DNA from: Nematopogon swammerdamellus
Taxonomy: Eukaryota > Arthropoda > Insecta > Lepidoptera > Adelidae
Direction of reading: 5' to 3'
Length of the DNA stretch: 64,000 nucleotides
Assembly (NCBI GenBank): GCA_946902875.1
Contig: OX336345.1
Location: forward strand, 9,517,395-9,581,394
The stretch's first letter is position 1. Every line of letters begins with the position of its first letter. The notes below the pieces were generated by a model that saw nothing but the letters and a program-made list of their open reading frames with translations, ran no database searches and was not told the DNA's origin. Positions 1 through 9,345 of the stretch are shown here, piece after piece. Both the position numbers and the translations under genes were made by a program.

Positions 1-252
1 CAGACGAGGTTCGAAATTAATTCCCTTGCAATCTTCTAGGTTAGACGGAGTACCGATCTCAACATCGCACGTGTCGATGTGGTGTGCAGAAGGCGGCACG
101 GTAGTGGGTTCGAGCACTGGGAGTAGCGCTAATCTTTTGGGCGGGAGCTTGTTTGCGAGATAAATCCTCACAGACTGCACTAGGGACTCGGCGAAGTTGA
201 TCTGCTTAGGGGGCGGCAGTTCCTTGTCGGGCGAGCCCACCGACGCCGTCAT
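1..252 (-). CDS. Gag-like ORF start of an LTR retrotransposon (partial, runs off window)
   Basis: An ATG at 252-250 opens a minus-strand frame with no stop for 84 codons to the window edge. It begins MTASVGSPDKELPPPKQ and is proline-rich, with no recognisable domain in the visible part. I call it gag-like only from context: about 190 nt upstream lies a primer-binding-site-like sequence abutting a TG...CA-bounded LTR candidate, the usual order LTR, PBS, leader, gag. The open frame has higher GC than the AT-rich DNA around it. It could instead be the first exon of a host gene. The remainder lies to the left of the window. Confidence 0.45.
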   Translation of the reverse strand, partial: MTASVGSPDKELPPPKQINFAESLVQSVRIYLANKLPPKRLALLPVLEPTTVPPSAHHIDTCDVEIGTPSNLEDCKGINFEPRL

Positions 253-443
253 CCTATCACTGTGCGGTGGAATTGTGCCGTTTCATTCATTTCGCGCCCA
301 AAAGTCACGAGCACTTCTAGCTCTAGTCGGTGGACACTGGACAGTTAGCGACTGTACTCAATGAACTGAGGATTTGCAGATAATTGCACACAATCCGTCT
401 TGTTCTAGATCGCAAATCACTCACTGTCGTCGTCGGGACGTAC

Positions 444-460
444 GCCCCACTTGCGCGCCA
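444..460 (-). promoter_or_regulatory. tRNA primer binding site (candidate)
   Basis: The minus strand reads TGGCGCGCAAGTGGGGC, starting 2 nt after the LTR end. This resembles the TGGCGC-type PBS of many Gypsy-class elements. One or two positions differ from the familiar form, so the tRNA is not assigned. Confidence 0.5.
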
Positions 461-462
461 AT

Positions 463-805
463 TGTCGAGAACTCGAGACCGTGTCGGTCGAGCGCCGCTG
501 GAGCGGTTGCTGGGTTTGTGCGGCATTGTAACCCGAATGGCATAACCTTAAATTGGAAGAGGCCCTTTCCAGGTATTGCGAAAGCCGTCTTTTCCTTGCT
601 ATCGTCATCTAAGGGGGTTTGCGAGAATGCCGATTTTAGATCTATGGTGCTAAGGAACCTTGCATTTTATAGGTTGTCCAAAATAGATGTGACTCGAGGT
701 AGAGGGTAGGAATCCCTTTTAGTTATGTACCTTGTTCAATAACCTGCTATCTAAAGACAGTCTATTTTCACCAGACGCTTTCTTCACTAATAGTACCGGG
801 GAACA
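463..805 (-). repeat. LTR of the left-edge retrotransposon (candidate)
   Basis: On the minus strand this interval begins TGTTCCCCGG and ends TCTCGACA, giving canonical TG...CA ends, and is followed after two bases by the PBS. A TATAAAA box lies at 671-665 in the right orientation. The partner LTR is outside the window, so the outer boundary and the target-site duplication are unverified. Confidence 0.45.
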
Positions 806-1857
806 CCAGGCACTGAAGGATGGTATATTTCGAGCATTTCTTGAACATCCCTTTCCAGCTCTTTCATGATTGGTGGGGCGAAGGGGTACTGTCGTTGTTG
901 ATGTGTAAACATATGGTTATGTAGGTACCGGCGGGTCCGCCGAGGCCCACGTCCTGCTCCACCTCTCATGCGCTCCGTAGGGTGCTGCCGTCTGGCGCCT
1001 GTCTTCGTGTTATCTCCGTGAGGTGTGAGGCCGCCGACTTCTTCCCTTACCCGTACCTGGTGTCCGTGCCCTTGCCGCGGAGGCGTGTCCGTAGGCCTCC
1101 GTGTCGTGAATAATAATTCCTTATCTTATTACTAACTTTCGCAGCCGTGTGCCTTGCGAAACTTTTCTGACAGCCTCTCTTGTCACTCTGACATTCCAAC
1201 GGCGGGATTTGCACCCAGCAAACCATCCATCGGTCGACCATATTCTTCTGCGCATGACGATCGCTACAATGTAATCGATCCCTATCGAACTAATAATTAA
1301 TGCCTTTATTGGTTTTGGAAAAATGCTCCGTTAATAATCCTTTCCTTTTGCAATATCAAAATCAAAATCATCAAGCGCAGGGGTGAAGATATTCTTTTTT
1401 ATTTTGAAATTTAAATTGAAATGTTTTTTTTTAATCAAAATAATCATTTCCTAAATAAAAGTTCCGAAATTATATAGCTTCATTATCATTCTTAACTTTT
1501 TGTTTCTCATCCACGAAAATCTGCCATTAGATCGCAAGACGGGAGTTGACTGCTAAACTGTAATATATCGTAGCTAGCGGCCCAAAGCGCTAATTTCTTA
1601 GCTCGGCAACTCATCGCAGGCCTAATGGGATTAAGTTTCTATTTAATTAGGGGAAGGCCGTTGGCGGCGCGGAGACGGGACGGAAGCGTGAGGCTGTGTG
1701 CGGAGGCTTTGCGGGACGAGGGAACGGTCCACACTTGGGATGAAAAGACTGCCACCGCGCACTCTATGCTCAATTTGTAAAGCTTACGTAGGTATAATTT
1801 CACATGTAGACTTCTGGCATATATGTACATATTTACAAGTACATATGTATGTCAGCC
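806..1857. other. No gene recognised
   Basis: Moderately GC-rich sequence to about 1250, then AT-rich. Only short, composition-driven ORFs are present. I see no domain, RNA gene or repeat ends. Confidence 0.5.
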
Positions 1858-2170
1858 TGTCAGTCAGCGTGCATGTCAGTCAGCGTTTATGCGTCTACTG
1901 CTAAACATACGCCTCTCCAATTTTCCTCCAGTCCACCCGGCCATCAGCAGTACGGAACCACTACTCACCGGCGATGTACTCGATGTCGTCGTCCCACCTT
2001 CCACGTCGTCCACGGCTTCCAGTGTGGGACACGGTTACTCCAACCGACGTGCCCAGCCCACTGTCACATGAGCTTAGCCACCCGGTGTCCAGTGCGTCGG
2101 CGGTATGCCCCGTTTAACTCACGATCACGCAGAGATATTCCCAGCATGACTCGCTCGATTGCTTTGAACC
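1858..2170 (-). pseudogene. RTE-type LINE, C-terminal fragment of reverse transcriptase ORF
   Basis: Read on the minus strand from 2170, the translation shows the RTE C-terminal signature in order: LGISLRD, then HRVAKLM followed by a stop and QWAGH, then DDIEYIAGE, and finally KIGEAYV just before the end. Stops interrupt the frame (for example after KLM and after YIAGE), so it is dead. The same protein tail recurs at 19905-20045, 25508-25640 and 60885-61215. RTE elements copy themselves through an endonuclease-reverse transcriptase. This is a 5'-truncated, decayed copy. Confidence 0.6.
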
Positions 2171-2383
2171 TTTTAATTAGATATCGCTATAGATAAATAT
2201 AAAAGTAAAGACTATTCATTGGTTATATAAACCTTAGTCGGGATGGAACTGTAATATCAATGCTAATAAATGAGATTGCGTCGGCTACCAAATTGTAAAA
2301 TAGCATATTTCAATGTATTCTTAGAAGATTTAAAATAATATTGAGAGCAACTTTCTGTTTTAGAAGCAATACAGGGTTTTACG

Positions 2384-2625
2384 CAAGAACGTTAGAAGAG
2401 GTAGGGACGACGGACCTTCCCCGCGCCAGCATAACACGATATTAGTAAAAACGTACCAAGAACATTCGTCGGTCGCCCGCTGGCCACATAGCGTCAACCT
2501 TTCCCCACCCGATACCACCCAATCAGAGCACGCGCCGTCCCTTCCGCTACCCGCGGAGCTCGGCGACGCTGTTTCTCATACAAGCATTGGACAGTCCGAC
2601 GTCCCTACCTCTTCTAACGTTCTTG
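2384..2625. mobile_element. MITE with 8-bp target-site duplication
   Basis: Terminal inverted repeats CAAGAACGTTAGAAGAGG (extending through TAGGGACG) bound 242 bp of GC-rich non-coding DNA. The 8-bp direct repeat GTTTTACG flanks both ends (2376-2383 and 2626-2633). An 8-bp duplication and CA-starting TIRs fit a hAT-type non-autonomous element. No transposase is present. Confidence 0.75.
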
Positions 2626-2845
2626 GTTTTACGTATATCTCGTGATATGCGTCTTCTCTTTAGAGATCGAGACTCGGACCAACAAGACCCAATAAAACAA
2701 AGTATCGTATTTAATTCAAATAAACATTTAGGTACACGAACTCGTCACATTTTACTTGTGCGAGGAGAAATCGTGGACGTTTTAATTGAGAATTGTATTT
2801 TAGCGTAAGCGATCGCGTGTACGTAACGTCTACCGTGTGTATGTA

Positions 2846-3170
2846 ATTTTTTTTTAATGATAGCGCGACATGTGGCTCCGAGCCACTCATAAGGTGTCTA
2901 AAGACGCCCATTGACATTCGGTCGTACGCGGGCGTTGCGAATGCCATGCCGGCCTGACAGGTGCCTATTTAAGCCTCTCTTGAAGGACCCGAGACTATAC
3001 TTGGGGGGAAATATGTGGGCAGAGAGAGCGTTCCAGAGTTTATCAGTTCTGTGGAGGTCCAGCGTATAGGGATGTAATCCCTGCCCAGTGCGCGTTGTGC
3101 GGAGGTGGAAAGGGGACGGCGGGATCGCGTTAAACAGCTCCTCCGCGTATTCCCCATGGAATAGGTCCAC
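2846..3170 (-). pseudogene. Jockey-type LINE, C-terminal and 3' UTR fragment
   Basis: Minus-strand translation shows YAEELFNAIPPSPFHLRTTR, then PYTLDLHRTDKLWNALS and FPPKYSLGSFKRGLNRHL, the conserved tail of Jockey-like reverse transcriptase ORFs in Lepidoptera. The 3' UTR ends at a T-run on the plus strand (poly-A on the minus strand) near 2846-2857. Only the last ~85 codons survive, and the 5' side is cut by a family A repeat at about 3171. Related 3' ends occur at 8020-8165, 15490-15590, 30500-30905 and 37476-37634. Confidence 0.7.
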
Positions 3171-3460
3171 TGCATATATCCCCGTGCCTGTTGTAAATGG
3201 CGACTATGGGGTAACGATAAAATGCCATGCAAAAGGGCGACCGGCTTGCCACCTTTCACCTTGACACAGTCCGTCCACAGTCATGAAGTAGGTAGGTAGT
3301 TACTCTCTACGTGCCTTCTTGGTGCTTGGTATTTGTCTTGTCGAAATATTTTTCTAAACGTGGTGGTAGGTGTTGTCACGTGTTGTGCTGTAATTCACCA
3401 GAGTTCTTACTCAGATTATCCCGATTGATCGCACCGGGATACAGCGCCATGGTATGTAAG
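3171..3460 (+). repeat. Family A interspersed repeat, diverged copy
   Basis: Matches the family seen best at 13963-14275: CCCCGTGC...GTAAA-GGCGACTA near one end and CCCGATTG...GGGATACAGCG near the other. About 290 bp, many substitutions. Not classified; I see no coding potential. Confidence 0.65.
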
Positions 3461-3516
3461 CGCTCGCGCGTCCCATCCTTTCTTCAGATAATTTAGTATG
3501 AAAACACTATGGTATG

Positions 3517-3868
3517 GTACCGTGTGGTGCCGGTACTTAAAAAGAATAGCCCCACTGCATCTCTCCCCGTGCATGTCGTAAAAGGCGACTAAGGGATAAG
3601 GACAAGATATCGTGCTAAAGGGCGACGGGATCGCCACCTCTCACCTTGGCACGGTACTTCCACCGAGTCATGCAGCAGGTGGGTCTTCGTGCCTTACTTG
3701 CTGCTTGATCGATTTAATCTTGTTCGAATACTTTGCGAAACGTGGTGGTCGGTGTTGTGCTGTAATTTACTAGAGTACTTGCAGCACAACACCGATTACT
3801 CTGCTTACCCCGATTGTCGGGATTCAGCGTGTGTGATATGTATGTATATATGTACACTATGGAGCTGT
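3517..3868 (+). repeat. Family A interspersed repeat, long copy
   Basis: Begins GGTACTTAAAAAGAATAGCC, contains GCATGTCGTAAAAGGCGACT and TGCAGCAGGTGGGTCTTCGT, and ends in CCCCGATTGTCGGGATTCAG followed by a TATGTATG microsatellite tail. The simple-repeat tail at a fixed end resembles LINE or SINE 3' ends, but I cannot assign the family. Confidence 0.75.
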
Positions 3869-3937
3869 CTTCAGGAATAAAACTCAAGATTCTTCAGCAT
3901 CCATTTATTTATGGGGGGGAGGGGGGAGGGTCACTTG

Positions 3938-4176
3938 TAAATTACAGCAGAACACCGACCACCAGATTTAGCAAAGTATTAGGACAAGATAACAATCAAT
4001 GCAGCAAGTAAGGCACGAAGACCCACCTGCTGCATTACTCGGTGGAAGGACCGTGTCATGGTGAGAGGTGACTAACCTGTCGCCCTTACGCACGGCATCT
4101 TATCCTTATCCCTTAGTCGCGTTTTACTATATGCACGGGGAGAGATGCAGTGGGGCTATTCATTGTAAGTACCGAC
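3938..4176 (-). repeat. Family A interspersed repeat
   Basis: Reverse-complement copy facing 3517-3868, separated by about 70 bp, so the two form a head-to-head inverted pair. Lacks the TATG tail end. Confidence 0.7.
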
Positions 4177-4196
4177 CCTAAACGGTTTCCAACCCA

Positions 4197-4543
4197 CCTG
4201 TATCCTCGTCTCCGTGAGTAGTTTTGCCCAAGATTCTCCCAGTTTGATCGGTCCGACTTCCTGGGAAAGGACAAGTTGAACGCAAATTGGGGCTGACGCT
4301 ACCTAACTCGTGCTAACTACTTGTAATGTCTTAACTCGTCGCCCAAGCGGGAATGCCAGCGTGAGTTAAAGGAGCCAGCTACAAATGTACAGTACATATG
4401 TTTGTCAGTATGTATGTTTGCGCTGTTTGTAGTTTATATATTGTATAGTTTTTTCTTATTTCTCCCGAACTGTACTCGAGGTCGAAGCCTCAGGCACCGC
4501 CTTTTCCACTAGTCCCTACCAACGTATCCCCCCTAGTGGAATT
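4197..4543. other. No gene recognised
   Basis: Mixed-composition sequence with no domain, repeat end or RNA gene that I can identify. Confidence 0.4.
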
Positions 4544-4793
4544 TCATCCCCGAGGAGGGGCCAGTCCGGTTTGAAAGCGGACTAAAGTCGCTGGGGAAAG
4601 GCTATTAACCCGCGATTTGAAGTTGTGTGGATTGTGCGAGTAGGGAAAGATAATCCCCCTGAAGCCAATTCCACACCTTTGCTGTGCGACATAAGAACGA
4701 TTTAGAGAATCGTGCCGTTCGAAGAGGAGGAGGGATGAAGGAAGCGAGTACCTCAGAGCACTGGCCAAAGTAGTATCGGTAGAACAGTCTCAA
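4544..4793 (-). pseudogene. Jockey-type LINE C-terminal fragment
   Basis: Minus-strand translation contains YRYYFGQCSEVLASFIPPP and then SKSFLCRTAKVWNWLQGD, the Y-[YF]-G-x-C-S and R-T-x-x-[LV]-W-N motifs of Jockey-like RT tails. About 80 codons remain, with no start of its own and no upstream RT. It continues a little further in a shifted frame. Confidence 0.55.
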
Positions 4794-5059
4794 TGCACAA
4801 CGATGGTACCTATCTATATACTATTGATTGATCCCTCGGCACAGTCACCCAGGTTGGTTCACACAAGTAACAGTAAAAAACAGCAAAAAGTTCAAAAAAT
4901 AGGGGGTCCCCATACAATTATCAAAATAATATGTGGAACATCGTCATCTCCGGAATGAGCATTTAATTTAAGTTACATTTTAACTACAAAAGTATGAACG
5001 GCTACCGGTATAGGGCATAAGGTATTGGGACTCAATATTTTTACTCTATTGTAAAAACG

Positions 5060-5192
5060 GTCATAAATACAAGCATTAAACTTGGTGTAATTATAGTACA
5101 AACTCCAAAGTAAAACAACAAAATAAAAACCGGCCAATTACGCGGTGGAACTCTCGGTGCGCGAGTCCGATTCGCACTTGGCCGGTTTCCTC
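5060..5192 (+). repeat. Family B repeat, 3' end fragment
   Basis: Shares AACTTGGTG-AATTATAG-ACAAACTC and the terminal CGATTCGCACTTGGCCGGTT with copies at 31715-31858 and 40388-40505. Immediately followed by a LINE-like end (CCTCGGCACAGCCACCCATG). Confidence 0.65.
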
Positions 5193-5199
5193 GGCACAG

Positions 5200-6360
5200 C
5201 CACCCATGTTGGTTTATACAAAAACAATAAAACATTAATGAGGGGCAAAAAGGCCAATTTGTATATATTATGTTTATTGCTGTGCTGAAGCCGAATTTTT
5301 TAAAATGATTATGCTATTTGATCAAATTTATCTTTTACATGACAGTCTAATACTGCTAGTGCCAGTGTACACTGTACAGGGTTTCCCGGTGTTTACCAGA
5401 GTGACGAGCACGTTAATTAATAGAACATTTAAAACCTCATTAGTTTTGAACGTCTAACCGCGCGAGAGGCCTTTCTCTGGATCTTGGCGAGTAATCTACC
5501 CGCCACATTGTCTTGCAGCGGCTTTCCGAACACTACGCTTTAGCGTAACAACTGGATGTACGCGGAACTGTGTTTGCAGAAACTACCGGTACCATCTCCT
5601 TAAACAACGACATTTTGTTCACAAACTGGGAAATGCAACTGCACCTCGCTCGGAAGCCTTCGGAGGGATTTGCGCGGAAGCCTTCAGAGAAATTGTTTTC
5701 GGAAATTTACGTCTTTGTCAGTTTCCTGTAGTATTAAACTTTTCCCGTGAAATGCGTTTAAGTGCAGCATTACTGCAGAAATATCAAGTTGTCGGATTTC
5801 ACAAAAGAAAGTGCTTCCTTATCAGTACACAGGACGTGTGATAAATCTTACTTTTATTTATGTCTTAGTTAAGTTTCAAACATGGTCAGAATGTGTTTCC
5901 ATTATAAGATCATTTGAGACTTTATTCCCTCTCTGCAAAAAATATTCAATAAGGCAAAACTAAATCTTCTTTTCTGTCTGTGTACTCGCTGAATAAATTA
6001 TATTCGAAAAAGTGACTTAGATGTTTTGATAAAACATTTCTACATGAGAAAAAACATTCGGCAAAGACACGAATCCCTTTATCAGATTCTGTTTGAGGGT
6101 ATTTTGCGATGTTCCATTTCAGCCGCTGTGTTGTACCAATCTCTAGACGGGTGGCAGCATCACGCCGCTTTAGCGGTCGCGTCTCTCTTGATTTCTTCAC
6201 TTTAGACGGAGATGAAACTTGCTGGAGCGCGCGGAATCGCAAGCGATTTACGCTACGGCGAATCTCGGCTAGTCACGACTCGCGTGACTTCACGGTCGCT
6301 CGGGTTGTCACTAGTGTCACTCACCAGGGTCAGGCACGCATCCAGAAATGTGGTTATTAT
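5200..6360. other. No gene recognised
   Basis: AT-rich sequence with a GC-richer patch near 6120-6330 (overlapping short ORFs on both strands, no recognisable domain). Nothing else supported. Confidence 0.4.
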
Positions 6361-6477
6361 TACCGACTTCAAAAAAAGGTGGTTATCAATGCGACACGTA
6401 TGTGTGTAATATCGTTGGAATTGCATAATATTCGTATAAGTTTATCTATATGGGCTTCTAAACAGGTGGGCGACGAA

Positions 6478-6960
6478 TGAGGGGGAGAGATGGTTGAACG
6501 AGGACTGAGGTAGGGAGAGATAGAAGTGGCGGCGGGAGGGAGGGATAGAAGTGGCGGAGGGAGGGAGGGATAGAAGTGGCGGAGGGAGGGAGGGGGAGCG
6601 ATGGGGAGGAAAGGGATTGGATAAGAGGGGAGAGAGGAAGGGAGGAGCGAAGGATTCGAGGGAGGAGAGATGGAGGGGAGGAAGGAGGGAGAGAGGGAGG
6701 TAGGGAGGCGGTGGGAGGGGAATAGGGAGGAAGAGAGGGGGCGGAAAAGGGGGGAGCGAGGGAGAAGGGGGAGGGGAAGGACAGAAGTAGGGAGAGAGGT
6801 TGGCAGATAACGAGGGGTGGGAGGCAGATAAGGAGATGGGGAAAGCGAGGAACGGAGAAGAAAGAGGGGCGGGAGGGGGAGGAGGAGAATCGAGGGAGGA
6901 AGGAATCCCTCCCTTTCTCCCTCGATTCCCTTCCTCCCTCCTGGGAGAGAGAGAATACAA
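6478..6960. repeat. Polypurine (GGGA/GGAGA)n tract
   Basis: Nearly all plus-strand bases over about 430 bp are G or A, with an internal ~30-bp sub-repeat (GGGATAGAAGTGGCGGAGGG) given three times at the start. It sits within a family C element, like the shorter purine tract at 61967-62048. The long minus-strand Pro/Ser ORF over it is a composition artefact. Confidence 0.85.
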
Positions 6961-7057
6961 GAGAAGCGATCGTTTATTTATAATATGTATTTGCGTTTTA
7001 ATCAGATTTGCTATTTAACCGATTTTACCGCGGGCGAAGCCGTGGTTAAAAGCCAGT
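6940..7057 (+). mobile_element. Family C (Helitron-like) 3' end
   Basis: GAGAGAGAGAATACAAGAGA-AGCGAT leads into CCGCGGGCGAAGCCGTGGTT and AAAAGCCAGT. The same block ends a second copy at 62139 (GCGAAGCCGCAGGCAAAAGC then TAG). A short GC hairpin followed by a CTAG-like terminus suggests a Helitron 3' end. Classification is inference. Confidence 0.4.
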
Positions 7058-7086
7058 GTGATATAACTGAAAAGAGTGAAATAAAA

Positions 7087-7342
7087 AACTGTTTTTAAAA
7101 ACATTACACCGACTTCAAAAAACAACTAGAACTGATAAGTGTTAAATAATATTTTGATTCATATTCGGACACTTTAGTTGTAGGCGGTACAAATGCACAC
7201 CTGAAAATTGATAGATGAACCCCTTTTGTGTTTTTGTACCGCCTTCAACTCAAGGATCCGAATATGAATCAAAATATTATTTAACACTTTTCAGTTCTAG
7301 TTGTTTTTTGAAGTGGGCGTAATGTTTTTTAAAACAGTTGTT
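7087..7342. mobile_element. Foldback MITE with ~100-bp arms
   Basis: The left arm (AACTGTTTTTAAAAACATTA, CACCGACTTCAAAAAACAAC, ... GGCGGTACAAA) is matched in reverse complement by 7230-7342, leaving a ~40-bp centre. Several mismatches and a short indel show modest age. No clear target-site duplication was read. Confidence 0.7.
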
Positions 7343-8019
7343 TGAATCAAGAAATCCACCTAAGCCAAAGTTTCAACCGAAACATTCAACTTCAAGCGTC
7401 GTATTTATCAGACTGAACTGAGCCTTGTAATAGTCATGAAATCATAGCTCACTGAATGTTGTTTCGCTAGGTGAGGTAAATTTGGCCGCTTCAATAAATA
7501 TTATCGGTTCCTCGGCATGGCCCCATGCCATAAAAATCGTCAATTCCGTAGATCCGCCATATATACCATACCTGTCAAAAAACTATATTTTGTCTTCCTA
7601 TAATGCAAAATACAAATATATGTGACGCCATCTATTATTCAGTAGTGTGAATGTGTACTAATCGATTCTTAGCCGTTTGTTGTATGGGGATTACCCATAA
7701 TTTATTTTTTTTTTTTTTTTGCGCATCCTTCGCAATAACACATAACCCTAAAAATGCCCTCTACCCCAGTGAACTAATATATTATATCACTGCTCTACCC
7801 ACAACGTAAATTGTACAGGTGCTTCAAACACAAATAAATACTCTATCTCGCGACACAATCCGTTATCAAGCGGCAGTCGAGTTCCCGACCCGCTAGTCCG
7901 CTAGTCCCGCTACCTTGCAATCTCGCGGGTCGCATCCACACTCCACACTTTGCTCCGCTACTTTCCGCGCAGTTGTGAGATATTGCGCTCGTCCACAGTC
8001 TTCGTGGCTGATGTGTTCT
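7343..8019. other. No gene recognised
   Basis: AT-rich; contains a CTCGGCATGGCCCCATG-like LINE end near 7500 and a T-run at 7704-7721. No gene. Confidence 0.4.
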
Positions 8020-8165
8020 TTTTTATGGATAGCACGATATATTATGAAGTCATAACACCTACGAGCTGGTGTCCAGTTCAACGATACCCATGGACATTTT
8101 GTGAAGCACGGGGATTGAGAATGCCATACCAGCATGACAGGAGCATTTTCACGCCCCTTTAAAAA
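8020..8165 (-). repeat. Jockey-type LINE 3' end, diverged
   Basis: On the minus strand it aligns with the 3' UTR of the 2846-3170 fragment: GAATGCCATACCAGCATGAC corresponds to GAATGCCATGCCGGCCTGAC, and an A-run closes it. Confidence 0.5.
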
Positions 8166-9166
8166 AAATATTATGTTCGAATTCGTCTGTAGATTGCCAT
8201 TCTCATCGAGTGTTTTTTGAATGATTTTTTGGGTCAAGTGAATATACATTTGGTAAAGATTTTATGAAAAAAAATATATTATTATTACGTTCACACCGCT
8301 ATTATTTATATACCCGTATTTCGGTATAGACTCATCCATATCCATACACTAAAACATCGGGATTTAGAGCAGAAAATTTTTGAAAGAAAAATTTGCGTCC
8401 GCACCAGAAACCTCAAATAATCTGCGTACGGGCTTACATTTTTTCTTGCGCAATTTTTCTGTCCTTTCCTCATGTGAAAATGTGAAAAAAATTTCCAGCT
8501 GTTGTAGCTGAACTTTATTCTTAAAAATTTTACCACACCGCGCAGGTTTAAGGCTGTATACAAGGTAACATTCCGCTCTTTGTGATAGATTTACCATCAA
8601 TATTAGTGACCTCACATATTCAGTGAAAGTTTCACTTTATGAAAGCGCATTGTAGCGACCAGACAGGCACATGGACAAGCGGCGTTACTCTCGTGAGAGT
8701 TACGGGGACTCAGCAAGAGAAAATTTTACGCGCCTTTGACTTTAAAATTTAAAACTTGTGTCGTACTCTCCGACACGGGAGTGTTGAGGCGCCTCGTAGT
8801 CTGTGAATATTGTTTCGGAATTTATAAATTGAAGATTCAGTGATATCTTTTGTGGAAATTAAAATATATTTAGTATTAGAAGCGATTTTATAGTCTTGCA
8901 TACTTATTTCGCTATCGGATCATTTATAATTACCAATCAGCAAAGCGTAATTTTAGGTTATTTACGCTGTAAGCCCATCTTTGCATCTTGTGCATATATT
9001 TTTTCCAGTCATAATTTTTTAATAAATTAATTCTAAATACCTATCTATATATTTTTAACGACAACATGAAAATAATTTAATTATGAACATGTTCGCTAAT
9101 ACTGACGAACATTTTGGAGGTTGTAGAATTTTAAATGTTCAGTAAAAAAAAATTTTTTTAATTTTC
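8166..9166. other. No gene recognised
   Basis: AT-rich. Short Lys/Phe-rich ORFs at 8306-8615 have no recognisable domain. A GC-richer patch near 8650-8800 holds small palindromes. Confidence 0.4.
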
Positions 9167-9302
9167 TTTTTATGGAAACTGACACGATTGGCTATATCAC
9201 GTACAACGTCCGTGATGTCAGCCCATAACACTGGGTGAACTAGGTGCTATGTCAGTGCTTGTGAAGCACTGACATGGCGTCAGTGCTTCCCTTCATTTCA
9301 TG
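9167..9302 (-). mobile_element. 5S-headed SINE, 3' fragment
   Basis: Shows the SINE tail (TATGGAAACTGACACGATTG, GTGATGTCAGCCCATAACAC, GTGAACTAGGTGC) reading 3'-to-5' on plus. It contains a short internal duplication of the CACTGACATGG segment. The head is missing. Confidence 0.7.
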
Positions 9303-9345
9303 TCGCACAACACTGATTACTCTGCTTACCGCGATTGTCGGGATT
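9303..9345 (+). repeat. Family A end fragment
   Basis: CACAACACTGATTACTCTGC then TTACCGCGATTGTCGGGATT: only the last ~43 bp of family A, directly joined to the SINE fragment. Confidence 0.65.

Noticed and set aside
6442..6960. 172-codon Pro/Ser-rich minus ORF
   Set aside because: Reading of the polypurine tract; no start context or domain.
8306..8615. Two overlapping Lys/Phe-rich minus ORFs
   Set aside because: Composition-driven; no conserved motif.
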